Assembly (NCBI GenBank): GCA_021772915.1
Contig: JAJFLB010000026.1
Coordinates: 62,001-126,000 of the forward strand
Source of the DNA: Gammaproteobacteria bacterium
Lineage (GTDB): Bacteria; Pseudomonadota; Gammaproteobacteria; Xanthomonadales; SZUA-36
Reading direction: 5' to 3'
Length of the DNA stretch: 64,000 nt
Shown piece by piece: positions 8,680 to 17,025 of the stretch. How positions within the stretch are numbered: the stretch's first letter is position 1; each line of letters starts with the position of its first letter. The position numbers were made by a program, and so were the translations under genes. The notes under the pieces were generated by a model. It worked only from the letters and a program-made list of their open reading frames with translations, had not been told where the DNA came from and did no database searches.

Positions 8680-9484
8680 GTGCCTGGTAAACGGTGAGAT
8701 ATCAACATTTGTGACGGCCACGAACCGTGGGTTGGATTACGGTGACGGTCTTTTTGAGACCTTGTCTGTGCGCGACGGTCGTCCCAGCAGGTGGCAGGCG
8801 CATATGGACCGGCTTGGTGAAGGTTGTGAGCGGCTGGGTTTGGTTATGCCACCGCAGGCGGTCCTGTTGCGCGAAGTTCAGACGGTCAGCGCCGGCCTGT
8901 CCAAAACGGTGGTTAAAATTGTACTCATCCGTGATGGCAGAGGACGGGGGTATATGCCGGCCCAGAACGCAACCAGTTTGCGGATAGTCAGTGCCCACGC
9001 CTGGCCCGAGGGCATCGCTGACGTAGCGAGAAAAGGTATCAGAACCCGTGTTTGTACACTCCGCCTGGCGCTTCAACCTGCCCTGGGTGGTATTAAGCAC
9101 TTGAATCGGCTTGAACAGGTGCTGGCGAGTGCCGAACCGCAAACAAAGGAGGTTGCGGACGGTATCTTGCTGGATTGCGAAAATCATGTCATCAGTGCTA
9201 TCTCGGCAAATATTTTCCTGGTCGTGGACGATCGCATTCTCACACCACGGCTGGACCGTTGTGGTGTGCGCGGTATCGTGCGTGGTCAGATACTGTCCGT
9301 CTTCAGTGCACGTTGTGAACAGCGCCGAATACTGGTTGATATGCTGCCCGAAGCTGAGGAAGTATTTCTGAGTAATTCGATCCGGGGCATCGTGCCGGTC
9401 ACGGCAATTGACGAACACGATTATGCAATCGGCCCACTCACCCGCGAGTTACAGTCCTGGCTGCAAAATGGGTTGAAGCCGTGA
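8672..9484 (+). CDS. pabC: Aminodeoxychorismate lyase (PabC), class IV aminotransferase fold
   Basis: 270 residues from the GTG at 8672, chosen because GGAG lies seven bases upstream and the start overlaps the pabB stop, giving translational coupling. A more upstream GTG at 8642 would add ten residues within pabB. It has the fold-type IV PLP features: RGLDYGDGLFET near the N-terminus, the likely PLP lysine in GIKHLNRLEQVLA, and SNSIRGIVPV. It releases pyruvate from aminodeoxychorismate to give p-aminobenzoate. Its end overlaps mltG by four bases. Confidence 0.93.
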   Translation: MLECLVNGEISTFVTATNRGLDYGDGLFETLSVRDGRPSRWQAHMDRLGEGCERLGLVMPPQAVLLREVQTVSAGLSKTVVKIVLIRDGRGRGYMPAQNATSLRIVSAHAWPEGIADVARKGIRTRVCTLRLALQPALGGIKHLNRLEQVLASAEPQTKEVADGILLDCENHVISAISANIFLVVDDRILTPRLDRCGVRGIVRGQILSVFSARCEQRRILVDMLPEAEEVFLSNSIRGIVPVTAIDEHDYAIGPLTRELQSWLQNGLKP

Positions 9485-10506
9485 GACGACTTGCGGCAAT
9501 TGCCGTCGTCCTGTTGCTACTGGCAAGTGTGAGCATGGCGGGTGTGTGGCAACATTATCAGCGATTCCTGCAAACACCATTAAATGTTGAGACCAGCGGT
9601 CTGGTGATCGTGGTCAGCCCTGGTGGCAGCATCCGTACCGTGGTGGCAGACCTTGAACGCTCAGGCGTGACACACATGCACTGGCACTGGCGCTTATTGG
9701 CCCGATTACATCCACTGGTCATTAAAGCGGGAGAGTACCAGCTAACGCCCGGCCTAACGGCACCAGAGCTATTGCAGTTGCTGGCTTCCGGCAAAGTTGT
9801 CAGTTACCGATTTACCATCGTGGAGGGTTGGAGCCTGCAGAAATTGCTCGATGAGCTTGGTCAGGATCCTGTGCTGCGGCATAACGTACAAGGGAAAGCA
9901 GACCTGGCAAGTCAGGCGGAATTCCACGCAGGCAATCTGGAAGGCTGGTTTTTGCCGGAAACCTATGTCTTTGAACGTGGGGGGACGGTCCTGGAAATTC
10001 TCCAACGGGCTTATCTGGCCATGCAGCAGGCCCTGGAGGAAACCTGGGTCGGCAGGGATGATAAGCTTCCCTATGAAACACAAAATGAACTACTCACCAT
10101 GGCGTCTATCATTGAAAAAGAAACCGGACTCGATAGTGAGCGTGCGGCAATCGCAGGTGTCCTGGTGCGCCGCTTGAGAAAACACTGGCGACTTGAAACT
10201 GATCCCACTGTAATTTATGGAATGGGCGCATTATTCACTGGTAATATCTCCCGTCGTGACCTCAAGAACGACACGCCATACAACACCTATACACGCCATG
10301 GTCTGCCACCAACACCCATTGCCTTGCCCGGTAAGGCGTCACTGCTGGCGGCTGCACATCCAGCCACGGGTGAATCCATGTTTTTCGTTGCAAATGGAAA
10401 GGGTGGACATACTTTCTCGGTAACGCTGAAGGCCCACAATGAGGCCGTTAGGCAACTGATCAAAAGCCCAAAAAAGCCCAAAGACCAACAGGACAGCGGG
10501 AAGTGA
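9481..10506 (+). CDS. mltG: Endolytic transglycosylase MltG (YceG)
   Basis: 341 residues with an N-terminal membrane anchor (AIAVVLLLLASVSMAGVW) and a periplasmic YceG domain. The predicted catalytic Glu212 lies in MASIIEKETG, followed by ERAAIAGVLVRRL, and TDPTVIYG is also present. MltG cuts nascent glycan strands and probably sets peptidoglycan chain length. The GTGA overlaps at both ends (pabC upstream, tmk downstream) indicate one translationally coupled transcript. Confidence 0.95.
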   Translation: MRRLAAIAVVLLLLASVSMAGVWQHYQRFLQTPLNVETSGLVIVVSPGGSIRTVVADLERSGVTHMHWHWRLLARLHPLVIKAGEYQLTPGLTAPELLQLLASGKVVSYRFTIVEGWSLQKLLDELGQDPVLRHNVQGKADLASQAEFHAGNLEGWFLPETYVFERGGTVLEILQRAYLAMQQALEETWVGRDDKLPYETQNELLTMASIIEKETGLDSERAAIAGVLVRRLRKHWRLETDPTVIYGMGALFTGNISRRDLKNDTPYNTYTRHGLPPTPIALPGKASLLAAAHPATGESMFFVANGKGGHTFSVTLKAHNEAVRQLIKSPKKPKDQQDSGK

Positions 10507-11138
10507 GCTCAACGAAGAAAGGATTTTTCATCACTCTTGAAGGCGGCGAGGGTGCGGGAAAAAGCACCCAGCAGATGCGTATGGTTGAGTGGCTGAAGCG
10601 TCACGGCAAAACCGTGGTAGAGGCCCGTGAACCTGGTGGGACACACGTGTCTGAGCAAATTCGCCAATTGCTGCTTGATACCCATAACGACGGACTGGGC
10701 GCAACGACCGAATTGTTATTGATGTTCGCTGCCCGTTCCCAGCTATTGCAGCAGGTGATCCGGCCCGCTCTTGCAAGCGGTGATGTCGTTGTGTGTGATC
10801 GTTTTACCGATGCCAGTTACGCCTATCAGGGGGGTGGTCGGCAATTGGGTGCGGACGCGGTTGAAACCCTGGCAGAATTGGTCCATCACGATATACAAGC
10901 TGATTTGACACTATTGTTTGACATGCCCGTAGAACTGGGTATGTCGAGGGTTGCAGGGCGTGGTGCGGCAGACCGTATCGAGGTTGAGTCGGTCGCTTTT
11001 TTTCAACGGGTCCGGGACGCATACCTGGAGCGGGCCGCAAAAGACCCGCTGCGGTTCAGAGTGATTGACGCCAACAGGGATCAGGATCAAGTCTGGGAAC
11101 AAGTGCAATCCATTCTGGAGGCCGGGCTGGGGCTATGA
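10503..11138 (+). CDS. tmk: Thymidylate kinase
   Basis: 211 residues. The P-loop GGEGAGKSTQ is at residues 13-22, followed by AREPGGT, the DR motif in VVCDRFTDASYAYQGGGR, and a lid region with AADRIE. It phosphorylates dTMP to dTDP for DNA synthesis. The GTG start overlaps the mltG stop, and its end overlaps holB by four bases (ATGA). Confidence 0.97.
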   Translation: MSSTKKGFFITLEGGEGAGKSTQQMRMVEWLKRHGKTVVEAREPGGTHVSEQIRQLLLDTHNDGLGATTELLLMFAARSQLLQQVIRPALASGDVVVCDRFTDASYAYQGGGRQLGADAVETLAELVHHDIQADLTLLFDMPVELGMSRVAGRGAADRIEVESVAFFQRVRDAYLERAAKDPLRFRVIDANRDQDQVWEQVQSILEAGLGL

Positions 11139-12106
11139 GCGTTTCGGCCGACATTTACCCCTGGCTGCTTGAGCACTGGACATTCTTTTGCCAACGACTT
11201 GAACAGGATAAATTGGCGCATGCCATCATGCTCCAGGGCCCGGCGGGCAACGGCAAGTCAGTATTGGCCGATGCCATGGTTGCTAAATTGCTGTGCGTCG
11301 AGAATGAATCCGAGGGCCTGACGCGGGCATGTGGCTGGTGTCGTTCTTGCAAACTACTCGTCGGTGGGGCCCACCCAGACAGGTTTGATATCCAGCCAGA
11401 AGAAGACAGTCTGGTCATTAAAATTGACCAGATACGAGGCCTGATCTCTACACTTAATCTGACCACTTCAGTCAGTAAACGAAAGGTGGCGTACATCCAT
11501 CCCGCAGAGGCCATGACCAGGGCGTCCGCAAATGCGCTCCTGAAGAGTCTTGAAGAGCCTGTCGGTAACGCCGTATTGATTCTGGTCTGCAATGATGCCG
11601 GCGGTCTGCCGGTGACCATACGAAGCCGTTGCCAATCTATCCTGGTTCACCAGCCGGATTTTAAGCTGACCCTGGACTGGCTGATGCGCCGTTCCGGCGA
11701 ATCAAGGGATGCGGTGACCGCAGCACTGCAGGCAGCGGGGGGCAGCCCGGTACGGGGCGCTCATTTCCTGGCGTCTCCGGAGCAGGACTCATTTGATCAG
11801 ATACAAAAAGGCCTTGCCACGTTGATTACCCGGCCGGGCTCGGTATCGGCAATCGGTACCGAGTTATCCAAACTGAATCCAGATAATTTGTGGCGCTGGC
11901 TGTCCATATGCACAGCTGCGGCCGCGAAGTCTGCTATGGCAGGGGAGTCGTTAGACTGGTTGCCCGCAGATGCCGTAATGAAAATAAAAGTACTTCTACA
12001 TTTGCAGAAACGCGCAGACTTAAACCGGAAAATATCCACCTCTCCTGTACGCGGGGACTTACTTCTGCAGGATTGGCTGATAAGATGGGCGGAGCAAAAC
12101 ACTTAA
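11135..12106 (+). CDS. holB: DNA polymerase III subunit delta prime
   Basis: 323 residues of the AAA+ clamp-loader fold. Walker A is GPAGNGKSVLADA. A zinc-binding cysteine cluster follows (CVENES, then CGWCRSC). The SRC motif lies in TIRSRCQSILV, and the helical collar is at the C-terminus. Delta prime is the stator of the clamp loader that places the beta clamp on DNA. The 3' part of the gene is slightly more AT-rich, but the frame is intact. Confidence 0.95.
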   Translation: MSVSADIYPWLLEHWTFFCQRLEQDKLAHAIMLQGPAGNGKSVLADAMVAKLLCVENESEGLTRACGWCRSCKLLVGGAHPDRFDIQPEEDSLVIKIDQIRGLISTLNLTTSVSKRKVAYIHPAEAMTRASANALLKSLEEPVGNAVLILVCNDAGGLPVTIRSRCQSILVHQPDFKLTLDWLMRRSGESRDAVTAALQAAGGSPVRGAHFLASPEQDSFDQIQKGLATLITRPGSVSAIGTELSKLNPDNLWRWLSICTAAAAKSAMAGESLDWLPADAVMKIKVLLHLQKRADLNRKISTSPVRGDLLLQDWLIRWAEQNT

Positions 12107-12169
12107 AACCGGCGTAATGGAAAACCGGCACGAACCCGACCAAGCAAACCGGGGAACGAGGACAGGCAA

Positions 12170-12511
12170 ATGGTACAACAAGGTATACTTTCTCTATCGA
12201 TTAAGGACCGGCAAACGCTTTACAGCGCTTATATGCCCTTTATCAAAGGCGGTGGCTTGTTTGTTCAAAGCACCAAGCGCTATGCGCTGGAAGATGAGGT
12301 GTTTCTCCTGTTGACCATCCTGGAGTTGGAGGAACGATTGCCAATCCCGGGGAAAGTTATATGGATAACCCCACCGGGTGCGCAAGGTAACAGGCGTCCA
12401 GGAATCGGGGTGCAGTTTGCCGACACTTCTGACGGTGTGCATGCCAGGACGATCATAGAGACCCACCTGGCTCAATTATTGAGTGGTGAAAAAAGAACTC
12501 ATACAATGTGA
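12170..12511 (+). CDS. pilZ: PilZ domain protein of the type IV pilus class
   Basis: 113 residues. MVQQGILSLSIKDRQTLYSA, KGGGLFVQSTKRYALEDEVF and GKVIWITPPGAQGNRRPGIG match the PilZ protein found after holB in many gammaproteobacteria. This class lacks the RxxxR and D/NxSxxG motifs that bind cyclic di-GMP, and they are not visible here either. It supports type IV pilus assembly through PilB/FimX in studied species. The start is set by gaggacaggcaa before the ATG. It ends the housekeeping cluster; no tatD follows. Confidence 0.92.
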   Translation: MVQQGILSLSIKDRQTLYSAYMPFIKGGGLFVQSTKRYALEDEVFLLLTILELEERLPIPGKVIWITPPGAQGNRRPGIGVQFADTSDGVHARTIIETHLAQLLSGEKRTHTM

Positions 12512-12551
12512 TATAAATCAGTGTTATACAGTTCTTTATTAACTTTGATCA

Positions 12552-13700
12552 TTATATACATTTTTCAATTACCGACAACATTTTCTGGATAACACTGGCG
12601 GGCTGATAAAAGTGGGGTGAGAGCCGAATGGCATCACCGCGCAGTGCGCAGGTCAGGTGGTTGCGCATCAGCGAACGGTGGACTTCAGCCAGATTCCCGG
12701 CCGGAGCCCTGAAACTGATGATTCCGGAAGCTCTGTACGCATCAAAGGGACGAACCAGTTCGATTCCGGCAATATCCGCAATTCCAGTTGATAGCTCCAG
12801 CGAGTTAGCGGTAACCAGCGCTTCAATCTCATCCATCCCCACCTTCTGCAACAGGCCAATGGAAGCGTGCAGCGCCACCTCCCCGAGCATGTTGGGACTG
12901 CCCGCTTCATAGCGACTGGACGTACTTGTCGGAAGCCACGCATTGCGGTCAAATTGATACGGCTTGTCCACCATCCGCCAACCACGCTGGCTGAGTTGTA
13001 ACTGTTCCCGTATGGGTTCACGGCAATAGAAAACAGCGATACCTTCAGGCGCAAGCATCCACTTATGCCCGTCTGCAGCCAGAAAATCAACCCCGCAGGC
13101 CTGCACGTCTATTTGCATGGCACCAAGTTGCTGTATGGCATCAACAAAGAACAACACACCACTTTGTTGACAGGCAGCACCGAGGACTTCGAGTCGTAAG
13201 CGCAGACCATCCGTCCACTGCACCGCACTCACTGCGAGCAGACGGGTGCGCTCGTCCATACTTGCAAGCAGTGCCTGCTCCGGTTCAATCGTTGAGCGAA
13301 TGTCGACTTCCCGAATTTCCACACCCCGGTCTCGTAGAGCCAGCCAGGGTAAGCGGTTGGACGGAAACTCACCCGCGGGCAAGACGACATTATCCCCTTG
13401 CTGCCAGTCAACCCCGTTGGCCACCGTGCAGATGCCATCCGTGGTATTTTTGAGCAGTGCGATATCGTCTGCTGATCCCGCATTCAACAGATCTGCGAGC
13501 ATTTGGCGCAATTGGGCTTCACACAATAACCACCGTGAATATTTTTGCGGCCCGTTGGTACAGTTATCCTCGGCAAACTGTTTTACGGCCTCGGTTGTGA
13601 CACGCGGCCAGGGCGAGATTGCGGCATGGTTGGCGTACAGACCATGTTGCAAAATGGGAAACTGCTCGGGGGAGATGTGTGCTGCACTACCAGTATCCAT
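12552..13700 (-). CDS. Class V aminotransferase, cysteine desulfurase/kynureninase-like
   Basis: 382 residues from the ATG at 13700; an upstream start at 13736 would run into dinB's 5' end. It is a PLP-dependent fold-type I enzyme. An Asp in VDAIQQLGAMQID contacts the pyridine nitrogen, the PLP lysine is in AADGHKWMLAPEG, and a C-terminal GIISFRAP/HLTCALRGDAIRLSPH block follows. Substrate is uncertain: isopenicillin N epimerase-like, kynureninase-like and selenocysteine lyase-like proteins all share these features. It is convergent with pilZ and nearly divergent from dinB. Confidence 0.75.
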   Translation of the reverse strand: MDTGSAAHISPEQFPILQHGLYANHAAISPWPRVTTEAVKQFAEDNCTNGPQKYSRWLLCEAQLRQMLADLLNAGSADDIALLKNTTDGICTVANGVDWQQGDNVVLPAGEFPSNRLPWLALRDRGVEIREVDIRSTIEPEQALLASMDERTRLLAVSAVQWTDGLRLRLEVLGAACQQSGVLFFVDAIQQLGAMQIDVQACGVDFLAADGHKWMLAPEGIAVFYCREPIREQLQLSQRGWRMVDKPYQFDRNAWLPTSTSSRYEAGSPNMLGEVALHASIGLLQKVGMDEIEALVTANSLELSTGIADIAGIELVRPFDAYRASGIISFRAPAGNLAEVHRSLMRNHLTCALRGDAIRLSPHFYQPASVIQKMLSVIEKCI

Positions 13701-13705
13701 GTCGA

Positions 13706-13711
13706 TATAAT
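13706..13711 (+). promoter_or_regulatory. Consensus -10 hexamer TATAAT before dinB
   Basis: TATAAT lies in the 20 bp between the aminotransferase start (13700) and the dinB start (13721). Transcription from it would begin only a few bases before the dinB GTG, so the message would be almost leaderless. No good -35 is visible, so this is tentative. I see no convincing LexA box nearby. Confidence 0.3.
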
Positions 13712-13720
13712 GAGTCCATT

Positions 13721-14911
13721 GTGACTGCAAGCGCAAATTTTGAGACTCAGCCGCGGGCCATCATTCATGTAGACATGGATGCATTTTATGCATCTGTGGA
13801 GCAACATGACCAGCCAAAATACCGCAACCAACCAGTGGTAGTAGGCGGCGCTGGCGGCCGCGGGGTGGTCGCCGCAGCCAGTTACGAAGTTCGGAAGTTT
13901 GGTGTGCACTCGGCCATGCCGATGACACGTGCCCTGCGACTTTGTCCGCAGGCGGTCGTACTGCCGGTGAGAATGTCACGTTACAGGCAGGTGTCTGCTG
14001 AGGTCTTCAGTGTATTTCGTGAGTCAACCCCACAGGTGGAGGGATTATCCCTGGATGAAGCGTTTCTGGATGTCTCAGCAAGCCTGGCCCTGCTCGGCAG
14101 CGTCGAGACGATTGGCGCATCACTGCGGGCGGAAATACTTAAACGAACAGGTCTGCATGCTTCGGTGGGTATGGCGCAGAACAAGTTCCTGGCCAAGTTG
14201 GCATCAGATGTTGGCAAGCCCAAGGGATTTGTCCATGTTGCCGATGATGGTGTGCGGTCTTTTCTGGACCCAATGCCGGTGGCCAGAATTTGGGGGATTG
14301 GCAAGCAGACGCTGCCAAAAATCCAAAAACTCGGTATTTTGACCATCGGGCAGTTGCGCAAAGCAGATCCCGCAGTGCTAAAGCAGGTATTGGGAAAGCG
14401 AACCGAACACTTCCTTGCCCTGGCACGTGGTGAGGACGAGCGTGAAGTTGTTGCCAGCAGGCCGGAAAAGTCGATTAGCCGCGAAGTGACTTTCGAAAAG
14501 GATGTCAGCAAACCAAAAGTATTACTGGCTGAATTGCAAGCCCAGGTCGAATCGGTTACCGGACGTTTGCGTTCACAGGGGCTGCTTGCCCGCACTGTCC
14601 AGATCAAGGTCCGTGACCCCCGTTTTCGTACCGTTACCCGCAGCCTGACTCTGACCGCGCCCACGGCCAGCACCCAGGTCGTGTTCAAACAGGCACGGCG
14701 ATTACTGCAGAAGTGGTTAGGGGAGCATCTAAACACGCCACTCAGGTTGCTTGGCGTTGGTCTAGCAGGACTCGAGAGTAGCGCGGAACAGGGGGTTGAA
14801 ATTGATACGACGAAACAAAAAGCGCTGGACAAAACGTTGGATGCTATTAACCGTCGCTACGGCGATGGCAAAGCCACACGTGGACTGGCGATGAATATTG
14901 GAAAAAAATAG
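13721..14911 (+). CDS. dinB: DNA polymerase IV (Y family)
   Basis: 396 residues from the GTG at 13721. The palm motif VDMDAFYASVEQ carries the first metal-binding Asp18, and Phe22 is at the steric-gate position. SLDEAFLDVS carries the second acidic pair. GIGKQT marks the helix-hairpin-helix, and a little-finger domain follows. It performs error-prone translesion synthesis. The frame extends to 13619, but that would put the N-terminus inside the opposite gene, so the GTG is preferred. The C-terminus lacks an obvious clamp-binding QxxLF motif. Confidence 0.93.
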   Translation: MTASANFETQPRAIIHVDMDAFYASVEQHDQPKYRNQPVVVGGAGGRGVVAAASYEVRKFGVHSAMPMTRALRLCPQAVVLPVRMSRYRQVSAEVFSVFRESTPQVEGLSLDEAFLDVSASLALLGSVETIGASLRAEILKRTGLHASVGMAQNKFLAKLASDVGKPKGFVHVADDGVRSFLDPMPVARIWGIGKQTLPKIQKLGILTIGQLRKADPAVLKQVLGKRTEHFLALARGEDEREVVASRPEKSISREVTFEKDVSKPKVLLAELQAQVESVTGRLRSQGLLARTVQIKVRDPRFRTVTRSLTLTAPTASTQVVFKQARRLLQKWLGEHLNTPLRLLGVGLAGLESSAEQGVEIDTTKQKALDKTLDAINRRYGDGKATRGLAMNIGKK

Positions 14912-14939
14912 AGATTTTCAGTATTCAAGTACCTTGCTT

Positions 14940-16595
14940 CTACAGTTCCCGTAATTCCCTTCGCAATATTTTTCCGACATTGCTTTTTGGCAGGTCATCC
15001 ACGAATTCTATGTAATGCGGGCGTTTGTAACCGGTCAGGTTCTTTTTGCAATGCGCGAGCACTTCCTCCTTGGTCAAGCTTGCATCCCGTTTGACAATGA
15101 ACAGGCTGACAACCTCGCCGGAATGCTCGTCGGGCACACCAATGGCGGCCACTTCAAGGATCTTGTCGTGCATGGCGACCACGTCTTCGATCTCATTGGG
15201 ATACACGTTGAAACCAGACACCAGGATCATGTCCTTTTTACGATCGACAATCCTGAAGAACCCCTCGGCAGACATACAGGCGATATCACCCGTGTGCAGC
15301 CAACCATCCGCATCCAGAACCTCGGCTGTCGCATCCGGCCTTTGCCAGTACCCCTTCATGACCTGCGGACCACGTATGCACAATTCACCTATCTCACCAA
15401 CCGGCAGCAACTGCTTGCTATCATCCATGATGCAGGCGTCCGTTGAAGAGATCGGTAAACCGATGCAGCCGTTGTAGTCCTGCAGTGTCACTGGATTAAT
15501 ACAGGCACCGGGTGATGTCTCGGTCAAGCCGTAGGCTTCTAACAGGGTAACCCCGGTGACCTGCTTCCAGTGCTCGGCTACAGCCTGCTGCACAGCCATT
15601 CCACCACCCAACGACATCTTCAGTTCGGAGAAATCGAGCTCTGCAAAGCCGTCGGTGTGCAGCAACCCGTTGAACAAGGTGTTCACACCGGTGATCGAAG
15701 TGAATCGGTGACGACCCAGTTCTTTAACAAAGCCAGGCATGTCACGTGGGTCCGTAATCAGAATGTCGGTGCCACCCAGGTAGATAAAAGTTAGACAATT
15801 CGCTGTCAATGCAAAGATATGATAGAGCGGCAAGGCGGTGATGATCACCTCCTGCGAGTCATCCAGATGTGAGAACCACGCTCTTGATTGCAGCAGGTTC
15901 GCGACAATATTACGGTGTGTCAGCATGGCGCCCTTGGCGACGCCGGTGGTGCCACCGGTATATTGCAAAAATGCAACGTCCTCAAAAGTCAGGGTGACCG
16001 GTTTCAGAGGTAGCTTTATACCCCTGTCCAGTAATTGCTTAAAGCTGACCGAACCGGGCAGTGACCAACGGGGTACCTTCTTCTTGATATAACGCAATAC
16101 AAAATTGACCAGAGACGATTTTGGAAAATCAAGCAAATCACCTATGCCGGTTGTAATGACGTGTTCAAGTGGAACCTCATCCCGGATGCTGGCGAGTACG
16201 TGGGCAAAGTTCTCCACAACCACGATTGCCGTGGCGCCGGAATCTACCAATTGATGGCGTAATTCACGCGCGGTGTACATCGGGTTGGTATTGACGACGA
16301 CAAGCCCGGCCCGCAAGGCCCCCAGCAAGGCCACCGGGTACTGCAAAATATTGGGCATCATGAGCGCAATTCTGTCGCCCTGCTGCAGACCCATATCCTG
16401 CAGCACTGCCGCAAAATTTCTTGTCAGATAGTCGAGTTCGGAAAAACTGAGATCTGCGCCCATGTTGTGAAAGGCCACACGATCCTTGAATTTCTCACAG
16501 CTTTGCGCAAGCAAATCCACAATGGAATGGTAGCCACTGAGGTCTATGTGCGCCGGCACATCTGGAGGATAGTGATCGAGCCAGGGCCTTTCCAT
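14940..16595 (-). CDS. fadD: Long-chain fatty acid-CoA ligase
   Basis: 551 residues of the ANL superfamily. YTGGTTGVAKGAMLTHRN is the P-loop-like AMP motif, then EAYGLTETSPG, GWLHTGDIACM and the C-terminal lysine region KSNVGKILRRELREL. It activates free fatty acids to acyl-CoA at the inner membrane. The size matches FadD of gammaproteobacteria. Its start codon is only 17 bp from the end of the inverted-repeat element 16613-16872, so the promoter must lie within that element or beyond it. Confidence 0.92.
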   Translation of the reverse strand: MERPWLDHYPPDVPAHIDLSGYHSIVDLLAQSCEKFKDRVAFHNMGADLSFSELDYLTRNFAAVLQDMGLQQGDRIALMMPNILQYPVALLGALRAGLVVVNTNPMYTARELRHQLVDSGATAIVVVENFAHVLASIRDEVPLEHVITTGIGDLLDFPKSSLVNFVLRYIKKKVPRWSLPGSVSFKQLLDRGIKLPLKPVTLTFEDVAFLQYTGGTTGVAKGAMLTHRNIVANLLQSRAWFSHLDDSQEVIITALPLYHIFALTANCLTFIYLGGTDILITDPRDMPGFVKELGRHRFTSITGVNTLFNGLLHTDGFAELDFSELKMSLGGGMAVQQAVAEHWKQVTGVTLLEAYGLTETSPGACINPVTLQDYNGCIGLPISSTDACIMDDSKQLLPVGEIGELCIRGPQVMKGYWQRPDATAEVLDADGWLHTGDIACMSAEGFFRIVDRKKDMILVSGFNVYPNEIEDVVAMHDKILEVAAIGVPDEHSGEVVSLFIVKRDASLTKEEVLAHCKKNLTGYKRPHYIEFVDDLPKSNVGKILRRELREL

Positions 16596-16612
16596 CGTTA
16601 CTTTAGCCTAGT

Positions 16613-16872
16613 GTACTGCATCGTAGTTAATGGCACTTTCAGCCAGCTGCAATGCGGTTAGCCGCAAGGCATGTTCCCGCCGGGGTAGCCATTCTACCTC
16701 AAGGGGGCATAACACAGTGGATGACCGCATTGCGCGTGGCCCGAAGGGAGGCAACCTGTGGCTGCACTGCCGCGTTAGGCCGCTTGGAAAGGACCAGCCA
16801 TTCCCTGCGGGCCCCGCTTTGTATTGCGGCCACAGGGTGCCTCTGAAAGTACCATTAATTACGATGCAGTAC
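16613..16872. mobile_element. 260 bp inverted-repeat (MITE-like) element upstream of fadD
   Basis: The left arm 16613-16642 (beginning GTACTGCATCGTAGTTAATG) and right arm 16843-16872 (ending TTAATTACGATGCAGTAC) are 30 bp inverted repeats matching at 28 positions. A TA dinucleotide sits at both ends (16614-16615, 16870-16871), as expected for Tc1/IS630-type insertion. The interior carries three loosely similar direct units with a GC(A/T/C)-TGC(G)-GTTAG-GCCGC core, and encodes no plausible protein. It fills most of the fadD to GCS2-CBS gap. An open frame crosses it by chance on the plus strand. Confidence 0.7.
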
Positions 16873-17025
16873 AAAAGTATGCCCAGGGTCTGTGAGGGAC
16901 CCAATTTGAAACTATCATTCTTGCATGATACGGCACGCAGTGCAGTTGTTTTATGCATTTTGATTGCTGACATGCATGGCTGTGTTTATTATCAGTACAG
17001 GGACGGCTATTTAGGGCGATACCTG
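16873..17025 (+). other. Leader region of the GCS2-CBS gene
   Basis: These 153 bp separate the element from the ATG at 17026. A small hairpin (GGGTC/GACCC) lies near 16890-16908. A possible promoter TTGCTG-N17-TATTAT ends about 30 bp before the start codon. No conserved RNA is recognised. Confidence 0.3.

Noticed and set aside
16630-17025. N-terminal extension of the GCS2-CBS protein by 132 codons
   Set aside because: The stretch lies in the inverted-repeat element and its leader; the good start with Shine-Dalgarno is at 17026.
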